Shown here in pieces: positions 44,326-52,414 of a stretch of DNA of 64,000 bases. This DNA is from Halorhabdus sp. CBA1104 (GTDB taxonomy: Archaea; Halobacteriota; Halobacteria; Halobacteriales; Haloarculaceae). Under the pieces are notes generated by a model, which was not told the DNA's origin, did not search any database, and saw only the letters and a list, made by a program, of their open reading frames with translations. The stretch covers positions 124,001 to 188,000 of the forward strand of contig NZ_CP033878.1 of the NCBI RefSeq assembly GCF_009690625.1. Reading direction: 5' to 3'. A program made the position numbers and the translations under genes. Numbering within the stretch: position 1 is the first letter of the stretch; the number at the start of each line of letters is the position of its first letter.

Positions 44326-44475
44326 ATCGCTTCTGTGCGGGCGACCGTCAAAACGCCTTGGTAGCGGACGACGGCGAGATGGGATGTGGCGGTTAGGAGG
44401 GGAAGCTCCCTCTCGCTCTGGATAGACCCAAAGCTCACGACGGAAAGTCGTCCGCTATTGTTGGTGGCCAGTCGA

Positions 44476-44706
44476 CTATTCCCCGGCAAGTCCCGTCATC
44501 GGCGATGCGCCGGCGACGATCGCGCCAGTTGAGAGAATCGCGGCCGAAAGCGTCACGAAGTTGCCACTGGGCGAGAAGCCCGCTAGATTCGCCCCCACGT
44601 CGACGATAAACACGGTGACGAAGAAACTCAGCACCGCGAACACCAACAGTACCAGGGCCGCGATGACGCTCGCGACCAAGCCTCCGAACGAGTTGAGTAT
44701 ACTCAT
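44476..44706 (-). CDS. Small two-helix membrane protein
   Basis: This 76-aa, almost entirely hydrophobic protein has helix 1 SVIAALVLLVFAVLSFFVTV and helix 2 FVTLSAAILSTGAIVAGASP. A Gly/Asn-rich loop (GANLAGFSPSGN) connects them. Start ATG 44706. Unknown family; the loop could face outside. It stands alone between mptD and the GTPase gene, whose promoter region is divergent to it. Confidence 0.7.
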   Translation of the reverse strand: MSILNSFGGLVASVIAALVLLVFAVLSFFVTVFIVDVGANLAGFSPSGNFVTLSAAILSTGAIVAGASPMTGLAGE

Positions 44707-44862
44707 GTTTTCCTCACGTCATCCCCGCAGGGCAATTGTATAAAACCACACGACGGTCTCGATCTCCCTCGACAGGTGTGCTGGTAGCGTGAACGCGGCG
44801 CTTGCCCACTGACGAACCGGATTCGGCGAAGGTTTTTGGTGGCACCACCGTTACCGACTCGC

Positions 44863-46500
44863 ATGCATTCCGACCGGGCCGTCCTCGAAGGCGCGATCGA
44901 GCGTGGCGAGCGGGAGGGCGGCAGCGTCGAGTTCAAAGAACGGCTCACGCGGGATCTCCACTCGACCGACGGCCGATTGGAAAGTCTGGCCGCACAACTC
45001 CGCCATCGCGTACTCTCTGGTGATGGCGAAGCAACCTACGTCGTCGGTGTCACCGACGAGGGGACTATCGCAGGCATCGACCCCGACGCCTTTTCGGAGT
45101 CGATGGACGTGCTCTCTCTGTTGGCCGAAGAGGCCGGCGCCCACATCGCGGACGTCGAGACCTGGGGGGTCGACAGCGCGGGCAACGCGATCCGGGGCCA
45201 GACCGGCCAGCGGGGCATCGTCGGGGTCGCGACGATCCGTGAGGGCGCGGTCTTAGAAGACGACGAGCACATCGTCATCGGGACGGCCGGCCACGTCGAC
45301 CACGGCAAGTCGACGCTCGTCGGCTCGCTCGTCACCGGCCAGCCGGACGACGGCCAGGGCGGGACGCGATCCTTCCTGGATGTCCAGCCCCACGAGGTCG
45401 AACGCGGCCTTTCGGCAGACCTCTCGTATGGCGTCTACGGATTCGACGACGACGGCCCGGTCCGGATGGACAACCCGGACCGGAAAACGGATCGTGCCCG
45501 TGTCGTCGAGGAGGCCGATCGCCTCGTGAGCTTCGTCGACACTGTCGGCCACGAGCCGTGGCTCCGGACGACCATCCGCGGGCTCGTCGGCCAGAAACTC
45601 GACTACGGACTTTTGACTGTCGCCGCGGACGACGGGCCGACGAAGACGACCCGTGAACACCTGGGTATCCTGCTGGCGACCGATCTCCCGACGATCGTCG
45701 CGATCACGAAGGCCGATCTGGTCGATGACAAACGCGTCGCTGCGGTCGAACGCGAGGTCGAGGGACTACTGCGGGACGTCGAGAAGACGCCTCTGGTAAT
45801 CGACCGCCACGGGGTCGAGGCCGCCGTCGAAGAGATTTCCGAGACCGTCGTGCCGGTGGTCCGGACCAGCGCCGTCACGCTGGACGGACTCGACACGCTG
45901 GACGAACTCTTCGAGCGCTTGCCAAAGACCGGCGGCGACGAGACCGCCCAGTTCCGGATGTACGTCGACCGCTCTTACAACGTCACCGGCGTCGGTGCGG
46001 TCGCCTCGGGGACCATCAACGCCGGGCGCGTCGAGGCCGGTGAGGAACTCCTGCTCGGCCCGATGGCCGACGGCTCGTTCCGGGAGGTCGAGGCCCGGAG
46101 TATCGAAATGCACTATCATCGCGTCGAGGAAGCACGGGCCGGCCGCATCGTCGGGATCGCACTGAAAGGTGTCGAACAGCAGGACGTTGAGCGTGGGACG
46201 GTGCTCCTCCCACGCGAGGCCGACCCCCAGCCGGTCCGGGAGTTCGAGGCCGAAGTGATGGTGCTCAATCACCCGACGCGGATCGGCGAGGGCTACGAGC
46301 CCGTGGTGCATCTGGAGACCATCAGCGAGGCCGCCGCGTTCTACCCCGAGGGCGGGCAACTCCTGCCGGGCGACAGCGGGCGTGCGCGCGTTCGGTTCAA
46401 GTTCCGGCCGTATCTCGTCGAGGAAGGCCAGCGGTTCGTCTTCCGGGAAGGGCGCTCGAAGGGCGTCGGGACGGTAACGGACGTGACCGGCGTGGAGTGA
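44863..46500 (+). CDS. GTPBP1-like translational GTPase (EF-Tu superfamily)
   Basis: This 545-aa GTPase starts at ATG 44863 (MHSDRAVLEGAIERGERE). An N-terminal domain of about 140 residues precedes the G domain: G1 GTAGHVDHGKSTLVGSL, G3 DTVGHEPWLRT, and G4 as ITKADL (the usual N replaced by T). An EF-Tu domain II (NVTGVGAVASGTINAGRVEA) and domain III (YPEGGQLLPGDSGRARVRF) follow. This matches the archaeal GTPBP1/GTPBP2-related family, linked in eukaryotes to mRNA decay and ribosome rescue. Confidence 0.9.
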   Translation: MHSDRAVLEGAIERGEREGGSVEFKERLTRDLHSTDGRLESLAAQLRHRVLSGDGEATYVVGVTDEGTIAGIDPDAFSESMDVLSLLAEEAGAHIADVETWGVDSAGNAIRGQTGQRGIVGVATIREGAVLEDDEHIVIGTAGHVDHGKSTLVGSLVTGQPDDGQGGTRSFLDVQPHEVERGLSADLSYGVYGFDDDGPVRMDNPDRKTDRARVVEEADRLVSFVDTVGHEPWLRTTIRGLVGQKLDYGLLTVAADDGPTKTTREHLGILLATDLPTIVAITKADLVDDKRVAAVEREVEGLLRDVEKTPLVIDRHGVEAAVEEISETVVPVVRTSAVTLDGLDTLDELFERLPKTGGDETAQFRMYVDRSYNVTGVGAVASGTINAGRVEAGEELLLGPMADGSFREVEARSIEMHYHRVEEARAGRIVGIALKGVEQQDVERGTVLLPREADPQPVREFEAEVMVLNHPTRIGEGYEPVVHLETISEAAAFYPEGGQLLPGDSGRARVRFKFRPYLVEEGQRFVFREGRSKGVGTVTDVTGVE

Positions 46501-46644
46501 TACGGGGCCCAGTGACTGCTTGAGATGATGGTCGAATGCGATTGAGTGTGACAAAGCGAGACCGGTTGAATCGACTGCGTTCGCTTTTGATCGTCACGAA
46601 ACTAGAACCGATGGTATTTTGCCCCCGGTCTTTCACCCTCGCGT

Positions 46645-46878
46645 ATGGTCGTCTTCGCTGACCTTTTCGCCGGCCTGCTGCTCATGTTCGGCGGCGGGGT
46701 GTTGATCGCCGGGGCCCGCTCGATCGCGGACGCCACAGAGCAAGTGGACGCGATCGGGAGTACCCATTCGGCCGCCGAGACCGAGGCGGCGGGGTGGAAA
46801 GTCGCCCTGTACAGAGTCGTCGCCGCGTTCATCGTACTCCTTGGTCTGGTGCTCTTTCTGGGTAGTCTCTTTCGCTGA
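46645..46878 (+). CDS. Small two-helix membrane protein (hypothetical)
   Basis: This 77-aa protein has helix 1 MVVFADLFAGLLLMFGGGVL and helix 2 LYRVVAAFIVLLGLVLFLGS, separated by a polar, acidic loop (STHSAAETEAAG). Composition matches surrounding genes. No family recognised. It converges with the HAD phosphatase gene 29 bp downstream. Confidence 0.72.
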   Translation: MVVFADLFAGLLLMFGGGVLIAGARSIADATEQVDAIGSTHSAAETEAAGWKVALYRVVAAFIVLLGLVLFLGSLFR

Positions 46879-46906
46879 CTCGTGATCTCGTGCCCGCCGT
46901 AAGTCC

Positions 46907-47578
46907 TTACTTCCAGGGTTCGTCGGCAACTTCGTGCATCGATTCGACGCGATAGTCCGGCACTGGATCCGGTTCGCTGTCGCTGTCGCCGTCGAGCCAC
47001 ACCGACGTGATGCCGGCGTTGTGTGCGCCCGCCACGTCACTCTCCAGGGAGTTCCCGACATGGACGGTCCGGTCGTGATCGATGCCGAGTGCATCCAGTG
47101 CGACGTCGAACGGCTCGGGATCGGGCTTGTACGGGGCGTCGTGGCCGCCGTGGACGACCGTCTCCACCCGGTCGTCGAGCCCCAGGCCGGCGAGTTTCTG
47201 GGACTGCATCCACGGGTCGCCGTTGGTGACGATCCCGACCGGATAGCGGTCGATCATCCGCTCGAAGGCGGTTTCCGCACCCGGGAGAAATCGGACGTTC
47301 GTCTGGTCGCGCTCCGCTGTGAAGGCCTCGGCGATGGCCCGGCCCACGTCGTCATCCAGTCCCGATTCCTCGGCGAAGGTGCTGAAACATCGTTGGCGGA
47401 CGTCCTGGATGTCGTCGCCAGTGACGACGAACTCCCCGAAGCGCTGGTAGTAGTCTTCGACTGCGAACAACGGCTCGACGCCCACTCGCTCGAAGGCTGC
47501 AGTCAGTACATCACTGGCGGGGCGGGCGTATTCACAGAGCGTGTCGTCCAGATCGAACAGGACGGCATCGACAGTCAT
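46907..47578 (-). CDS. HAD superfamily hydrolase
   Basis: This 223-aa phosphatase-like enzyme from ATG 47578 has motif I VLFDLDDTLCEYARP, motif II IVTNGDPWMQSQ, motif III Lys in KPDPEPFDVALDAL and motif IV HVGNSLESDVAGA. The small helical cap lies between motifs I and II. It fits the HAD-IA branch (phosphoglycolate or pyrimidine nucleotidase-like). The substrate is not predictable. Confidence 0.92.
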   Translation of the reverse strand: MTVDAVLFDLDDTLCEYARPASDVLTAAFERVGVEPLFAVEDYYQRFGEFVVTGDDIQDVRQRCFSTFAEESGLDDDVGRAIAEAFTAERDQTNVRFLPGAETAFERMIDRYPVGIVTNGDPWMQSQKLAGLGLDDRVETVVHGGHDAPYKPDPEPFDVALDALGIDHDRTVHVGNSLESDVAGAHNAGITSVWLDGDSDSEPDPVPDYRVESMHEVADEPWK

Positions 47579-47646
47579 TGATCGATGACAGGGCTGGGGA
47601 ACTGAAAACGACTCCGGAACAGTACCTCTGTCCGCCCAACGGCGTG

Positions 47647-48579
47647 TTACACGCCGAAACTCTCGACGAGTAGCTCTTCGTTCGTCTCGCCGTAGGTCGT
47701 CGTTTCGCCGCCGATCACGTCGATCGTTACCTGTGCCGGGCCGAAGACAGTCGCCGGCAACTCCTCGAAGTCCCACTCGGCCGTCTCGAAGATTTCCTCG
47801 AACGGTTGCCCGTAGTCGTCGTTCGCCGTCGAGGGTACCTCCTCGAAGCGGTCGAACGTCGACTCGACGGTCACGTGGACCTCGCTGCCGTAGGCCAGCG
47901 CGTCGTTCGTGCGGGCCATCGCGGCCGACTCGCTGTCGGCGACAGGTGCGACTGGTGCGAATCCAGATACCGAGTGGATGTCTGCCGGATCGTATCCCAG
48001 CTCGAACAACCGATAGACGGCGAGTTCGCCTGCGCGGGCAGCCGCCGAGACGCTGCCCGTGATCGACGCCGTCGCGTAGGTCGGCAGAAAGACGCTACTC
48101 TCGCCGATCCCGGCGTACTCGGCTACCTGCGTGGCTGCCGCCTCAGTCGGTGTCGAATCGGATTCGACAGCCAACACGCCAAAGTCGAACGCCTCGGCGT
48201 ACCCGAGCCGGTCGAAGACGTCTTCCTCGGCGACCAGCGCGCGTGCGGGACCACTGCCCAGCCCCTCGAAGTCCTCGGTGGCGAGTTCCCAGCCACTCTT
48301 CTGTGAACAGAGCAGCGCCAGCGATGGGTGGTCGGTTGTTACTTCAACATGGGGCAACGTCGCGTCGCCGACCGCCTGTAGTCGCGAGGTGACAGAGGCC
48401 AGCCCCCCTGTCTGGATCTCCGAAAGCATCAGTCCCGCTTCGACGCCGCCCGGGTGGGTAACGCCGAAATCCAGCACAGTCGTGTCGTTGTCCAGGCGAT
48501 ACTCCACGATGCCGAGTTCGTCGGCGAAGTCGATGGCCTCGTCGACCAGTTCCGTGGCCATCCGGTTGAGCTGGTCCAT
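47647..48579 (-). CDS. mch: Methenyltetrahydromethanopterin cyclohydrolase
   Basis: This 310-aa enzyme interconverts 5,10-methenyl- and 5-formyl-tetrahydropterin, a C1 step. ATG 48579 gives MDQLNRMATELVDEAIDFAD. Family blocks: FGVTHPGGVEAGLMLSEIQT, DHPSLALLCSQKSGWEL, LGSGPARAL, FLPTYATASITGSVSAAARA and the end TIDVIGGETTTYGETNEEL. Haloarchaea keep Mch for tetrahydrofolate-type C1 transfers though they are not methanogens. Length is normal. Confidence 0.93.
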   Translation of the reverse strand: MDQLNRMATELVDEAIDFADELGIVEYRLDNDTTVLDFGVTHPGGVEAGLMLSEIQTGGLASVTSRLQAVGDATLPHVEVTTDHPSLALLCSQKSGWELATEDFEGLGSGPARALVAEEDVFDRLGYAEAFDFGVLAVESDSTPTEAAATQVAEYAGIGESSVFLPTYATASITGSVSAAARAGELAVYRLFELGYDPADIHSVSGFAPVAPVADSESAAMARTNDALAYGSEVHVTVESTFDRFEEVPSTANDDYGQPFEEIFETAEWDFEELPATVFGPAQVTIDVIGGETTTYGETNEELLVESFGV

Positions 48580-48629
48580 GCCGTCCGTTCGCTCCGGGGG
48601 TTGAAAACCCACGTGCAACCGGCGGCCCG

Positions 48630-48947
48630 TCAGGCCTCGAAATCCTGCTCTGGCTCGTGACCCAGTTCCTCGGCGACGGACTCGACTTTCTGCCCGGCAG
48701 CCTGTTCGACCGCGCGCTTGTCGTCGATCTTGAGAAACGTCTCGACGCGGTCGGCATCGACTGCGGCGTGAGCATCCGCCGCGGCCGCAAAGAGATCAGC
48801 CGGATCTTCGGCCTCGATGATCGTGCCCATCGGCGTCGTCTGGTAGCCGACGTCGTGCTCTTCGATCGCTGCGACCGCCTTGGCGACTTCGCCGGACATG
48901 CTCTCCTCGATGACCGGTGCCACGCTCAGGAATCCGAACGCTGTCAT
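48630..48947 (-). CDS. MTH1187 family thiamine-binding protein
   Basis: This 105-aa ferredoxin-fold protein starts at ATG 48947: MTAFGFLSVAPVIEESMSGE. Conserved segments are EEHDVGYQTTPMGTIIEAED and VETFLKIDDKRA. Homologues (YkoF/MTH1187) bind thiamine or its precursors and form dimers or tetramers. The reading frame is open upstream of 48947, but the conserved start is clear. It is next to mch on the same strand (50-bp gap). Confidence 0.88.
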   Translation of the reverse strand: MTAFGFLSVAPVIEESMSGEVAKAVAAIEEHDVGYQTTPMGTIIEAEDPADLFAAAADAHAAVDADRVETFLKIDDKRAVEQAAGQKVESVAEELGHEPEQDFEA

Positions 48948-49064
48948 GCGTGTCCGATCGACCGCATCCAGTATAGAACCAGCGGATCTCCTCCCGAACG
49001 GCAACTCACTCGAGCTGCTCACCGTCTTCACCGCGTCCGGCACCGCCAATCGACCGCTCGTGTC

Positions 49065-49763
49065 TCACACCGCATGTATCCATCCTGCTGTCACGTCGAT
49101 GCCCGGACTGTACCGCAGGTGTGGATCCCCGGCGGGCGCTTCGAATCCCGACGCTTCGAAGAGGGTGTTCTCCCGGATCGCCGCGTCAGCGTTCTGGAGT
49201 GGCCAAGGTTCGTGAGTGATTTCGCCGACGGCGATCGAGTCACGCCGTTCGGTGAAAAAGCGGTATCGTTCGACGAGAAAGGCTTCGAGGGTCACAGAAT
49301 CGACCGTTCCGGGCTCGCCCTGTGGGTCGAACGTGGCGTCGAATGCGGCGGGCGGGGCTTCAGGGTGAGCGCGCTCGCTGCGAAACCGGGTTTCACCGTT
49401 ACGTTCGCGGGCGGTCATCTTCGCGCGATAGTACGGCAGGGCGAACAACCGACGGGCGATCTTCACTCCGAGACGGTCGTCGGCGTCGAGGGTGTAGAAG
49501 TACACGCCCGGGCTGTCCTCGTGGCGGACGTACGTCCGAAGGTTGAGTTCGTGAAACGAGCGACCGATCGGCGCAAACCGGGGCCGGATATCGGCCATCC
49601 GGAAGCCGACGATCCCCAGCCAGGCCTGCTCGTCGAAGGTGTCCACTGTCAGGCCGTCCGGGATCGTCGGTTCCACGACGGCCGGGTCGACTGGCCAGTG
49701 GGCGAAGTACACGTCACGCCATCGCATCGTAAGCAGGTCAGGCAAGCTCTGTCCGGGTGCCAT
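49065..49763 (-). CDS. DUF2071 (YqjF-like) family protein
   Basis: This 232-aa protein starts at ATG 49763 (MAPGQSLPDLLTMRWRDVYF). The DUF2071 signature follows: VEPTIPDGLTVDTFDEQAW, LGIVGFRMADIRPRFAPI and FHELNLRTYVRHEDSPGVYF. It ends with APAGDPHLRYSPGIDVTAGW. This is the acetoacetate-decarboxylase-like fold; function unknown. It is the last protein gene before the repeat zone and tRNA-Gly. Confidence 0.9.
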   Translation of the reverse strand: MAPGQSLPDLLTMRWRDVYFAHWPVDPAVVEPTIPDGLTVDTFDEQAWLGIVGFRMADIRPRFAPIGRSFHELNLRTYVRHEDSPGVYFYTLDADDRLGVKIARRLFALPYYRAKMTARERNGETRFRSERAHPEAPPAAFDATFDPQGEPGTVDSVTLEAFLVERYRFFTERRDSIAVGEITHEPWPLQNADAAIRENTLFEASGFEAPAGDPHLRYSPGIDVTAGWIHAV

Positions 49764-49832
49764 GCGCTCCCTACGGTCGCCAGTCACTTTGTCGGTCGGA
49801 TCTGGTCTCCTTGCGGGTGGATTCTATGAAGC

Positions 49833-49911
49833 GAGATTTGAACTGCTGTCAGACATTCCTGCTCGCTCCCGTCGGTCGCTGCGCGGGCTGGGACTCGCTT
49901 GCTCAAATCAC
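49833..49911 (+). repeat. tRNA T-arm-derived palindrome B2
   Basis: The left arm GAGATTTGAAC (49833-49843) resembles the 3' T-arm of tRNA-Gly, and the right part has TCAAATC (49903-49909) in opposite orientation. The left flank shares CTGTCAGAC-A-TTCC with the B1 element, marking one repeat family. GC-rich small hairpins fill the middle. No coding capacity. Confidence 0.55.
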
Positions 49912-49984
49912 GCTTCACGCACTACACAACATCAGGAATCGCGACGCGATGAAACGCGTCGCTCGTGAATTTGAGTTGAAGAAG

Positions 49985-50132
49985 GTGCGACGGCCGAGAT
50001 TTGAACAGGTGTCAGACGTTCCGGGCGTGCGCCCTCGCTGCCTCACGGCTTTGCCGTTCGGCTAACCGAGGTCGCTTCGCGACCTCGCACCGCTCGGGCG
50101 TTCCGGGGCTGCGACTGACGTGTTCAAATCTC
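49985..50132 (+). repeat. Partial tRNA-Gly 3' end in a palindrome (B1)
   Basis: The first 22 nt (49985-50006) are identical to the 3' end of the tRNA-Gly gene at 50206-50227. The element then carries GTGTCAGACGTTCC and hairpins (GGGCGTGCGCCC, CGAGGTCGCTTCGCGACCTCG-like), and closes with a mirrored GTTCAAATCTC at 50122-50132 preceded by CTGACG. Arms 49996-50015 and 50115-50132 pair along most of their length. Confidence 0.72.
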
Positions 50133-50206
50133 TCTTACGCATTCACCCTCGCGCTGAGGCGAGCGACACGCACAGCGGTCGCTCGCGGTTTTGCGCTCGG
50201 GAGAAG

Positions 50207-50277
50207 TGCGACGGCCGAGATTTGAACTCGGGTTAGGACCGTGGCAGGGTCCTGTGATACCACTACACCACCGTCGC
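50207..50277 (-). tRNA. tRNA-Gly (GCC anticodon)
   Basis: A 71-nt tRNA: acceptor GCGACGG pairs with CCGTCGC, D-arm TGGTGTAGTGGTATCA, anticodon loop CTGCCAC (anticodon GCC), T-arm CCGAGTTCAAATCTCGG, discriminator A, no encoded CCA. Two partial 3'-end copies in palindromes lie downstream of it. Confidence 0.96.
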
Positions 50278-50308
50278 ACGGTGCATCTCAAAGTCGGGCG
50301 TGAGAAGA

Positions 50309-50314
50309 ATATAA
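50309..50314 (-). promoter_or_regulatory. TATA box of tRNA-Gly
   Basis: The minus strand has TTATAT 32-37 bp upstream of the tRNA 5' end, within GCCTTATATTCTTC. Strong match to an archaeal TATA box. Confidence 0.6.
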
Positions 50315-50415
50315 GGCTTCCGAATCGGATGCCCGATGGCGGATGATCCACGACACCTACTCCCACGGCTCGTGATCCCCTGAGAGAGCGTCTCACGACC
50401 GGGACAAAGCGGCAT

Positions 50416-50425
50416 CCTTTTAGGA
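50416..50425 (+). promoter_or_regulatory. Candidate promoter of the ribosomal operon
   Basis: CCTTTTAGGA is an AT-rich TATA-like element 56-65 bp before the first gene of the ribosomal operon. No other such element lies between the tRNA-Gly promoter and 50481, so the transcript likely carries a leader of about 30-40 nt. Confidence 0.4.
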
Positions 50426-50458
50426 CTTGGGCCGGGAGTAATCGGCACAGTCTAGTGG

Positions 50459-50478
50459 CGTGACGTAGAAGCGTCACG
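50459..50478 (+). promoter_or_regulatory. Perfect hairpin in the leader of the ribosomal operon
   Basis: CGTGACG (50459-50465) and CGTCACG (50472-50478) form a 7-bp stem with a TAGAAG loop, ending two bases before the ATG at 50481. It could sit over the ribosome entry site of the first gene. Whether a protein binds it is unknown. Confidence 0.5.
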
Positions 50479-50480
50479 GC

Positions 50481-51388
50481 ATGACGACCAACGCACTCGT
50501 GCCGTCGTCCCTCTGCCGGGAGGCCGAGGACAAACGCGAGGCAACTCGCAAAATCGGATACGTGGCCCGCGCGGCCACGATATTCCGGGTCGATCGGCTC
50601 ACCATCTTCCCCGACCCAGATGGGGCGGGGAAGTGGGGCGACGGGTTCGTCGAAACCGTGTTGCGGTACGCCGCCACACCCCCTACCTCCGAAAGGCGGT
50701 ATGGGATAGGCGGGACGAACTGGAGTGTGTCGGCGTCTTGCCGCCGCTCCGCGTTGCGACACGGACCGGCTCCGGATCGGACGATTCGGGGTCGTTGAGA
50801 CAGGGAATCGTGACCGAGGTCGGACCTGATGGGCGCGTCCGGGTCAATTGCGGCCTGCAACACCCGATCTCTCTCCCCGTTCCGGACGACCGGAATCTCA
50901 GGGAGGGAGAGCGTGTCACCGTCAGGGTCTCTTCGAGACGACCGGTCCGCGCGAAACTCACCGACGAGCCCCCAGCGGGCTTCCAGGTGGATCGGGCGGA
51001 CCTCGATACGGCGCTCGCACGCTCCAATGTCGGCATCACCATCGCCGCATCCCGTCACGGCCAACCGCTCACGTCTGGGCGAATTGGCCAGTTGATCGGG
51101 ACGATCGATGGGGCCGGCGGCGACCTGACAGTCGTCTTCGGGGCACCCGAGCGCGGTTTGCCGGCTATCCTCGGCGTCGATGCGGAGTCCGCTGGCTCGG
51201 CCACCGTGGCGGAGCTGGCGGCTGCCGACGACACGGAGGACGGAACTGGCGATGCGGTCACCGGATCTCGGCCGGACGGAACCCGGTTCGACCTCTGGCT
51301 GAACACGGTTCCTAACCAGGGAAGCGAGGTCGTGCGAACGGAAGAAGCGATGTTCGCCACCCTCGCACCCCTGACGCTCACGGAGTGA
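50481..51388 (+). pseudogene. SPOUT RNA methyltransferase (putative RNA uridine N3 methyltransferase), frameshifted
   Basis: From ATG 50481 the protein reads MTTNALVPSSLCREAEDKRE, RKIGYVARAATIFRVDRLTI and FVETVLRYAATPP, the conserved start of the SPOUT-class methyltransferase that heads haloarchaeal L3 operons. At a run of five C (50679-50683) the frame shifts; one extra C restores YLRKAVWDRRDELECVGVLP and the rest (GQPLTSGRIGQLIGTIDGAG, FGAPERGLPAIL, LWLNTVPNQGSEVVRTEEAM). The intact protein would be about 302 aa. The C-terminal knot motifs are intact. The break lies in a homopolymer, so sequencing error is likely. Confidence 0.88.
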
Positions 51389-51395
51389 GAATCCG

Positions 51396-52409
51396 ATGCC
51401 ACAACCAAACAGACCACGCAAAGGCTCGCTGGCCTACAGTCCGCGCAAGCGCGCGACCAGTGAGACGCCGCGGTTCAACAGTTGGCCCGACGACGAGGGG
51501 CAACCGGGAACGCAGGGCTTTGCCGGCTACAAGGCCGGCATGAGCCACGTCGTCCTCATCAACGACGAACCCGACTCACCGCGGGAGGGCATGGAAGAAA
51601 CCGTGCCCGTCACGGTCGTCGAGACGCCGCCAATGCGGGCGGTGGCTCTGCGAGCCTACGAGGATACGCCGTACGGCCTGCGTCCGCTGACGGAGGTCTG
51701 GACCGACGAGTTCCATCCGGATCTCGATCGGGCCATCGACCTTCCCGAGGACCAGGACGGCGACGCCACAGAAGAACAGATTCGCGAGGCACTCGACGCG
51801 GGACGCCTCGGGGACGTGCGCCTCATTACGCACACGGTCCCGGGCGAACTGTCGAGCGTGCCAAAGAACGAACCGGACGTCATGGAGACGCGCGTCGGCG
51901 GTGGCAGTCTCGAAGACCGCCTCGACCACGGGCTCGAGCTCGTTGGCGAGAGCGGCGAGCACGCCCTGACCGACGTCTTCCGCGCCGGCGAGTACGCCGA
52001 CGTCGCGGGCGTCACCAAGGGCAAGGGCACCCAGGGTCCCGTCAAGCGCTGGGGCGTCCAAAAACGGAAGGGCAAACACGCCCGCCAGGGCTGGCGCCGA
52101 CGCATCGGCAACCTGGGTCCGTGGAACCCATCGCGGGTTCGCTCGACGGTGCCCCAGCAGGGCCAGACTGGCTACCACCAGCGTACGGAGCTGAACAAGC
52201 GCCTCATCGACATCGGCGACGACGAGGTCACCCCCGACGGTGGCTTCGTCAACTACGGCGAGGTCGACGGGGACTACGCGCTGGTGAAAGGGTCGGTTCC
52301 CGGCCCCGAGGGTCGCCTCGTTCGCCTGCGCCCGGCCGTCCGGCCGAACGACCAGCCGCGTCTCGACCCCGAGGTGCGGTACGTCTCTACGGAGTCTAAT
52401 CAGGGGTGA
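51396..52409 (+). CDS. rpl3: Ribosomal protein uL3
   Basis: This 337-aa protein of the large subunit starts at ATG 51396, 7 nt after the methyltransferase. It has the archaeal L3 opening MPQPNRPRKGSLAYSPRKRA, KGFAGYKAGM-like GFAGYKAGMSHVVLINDE, the tip loop GVTKGKGTQGPVKRWGVQKR and GQTGYHQRTELNKRLIDIGD. It is first of the S10-like gene string and binds 23S rRNA near the peptidyl-transferase centre. Confidence 0.98.
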   Translation: MPQPNRPRKGSLAYSPRKRATSETPRFNSWPDDEGQPGTQGFAGYKAGMSHVVLINDEPDSPREGMEETVPVTVVETPPMRAVALRAYEDTPYGLRPLTEVWTDEFHPDLDRAIDLPEDQDGDATEEQIREALDAGRLGDVRLITHTVPGELSSVPKNEPDVMETRVGGGSLEDRLDHGLELVGESGEHALTDVFRAGEYADVAGVTKGKGTQGPVKRWGVQKRKGKHARQGWRRRIGNLGPWNPSRVRSTVPQQGQTGYHQRTELNKRLIDIGDDEVTPDGGFVNYGEVDGDYALVKGSVPGPEGRLVRLRPAVRPNDQPRLDPEVRYVSTESNQG

Positions 52410-52414
52410 GATGA

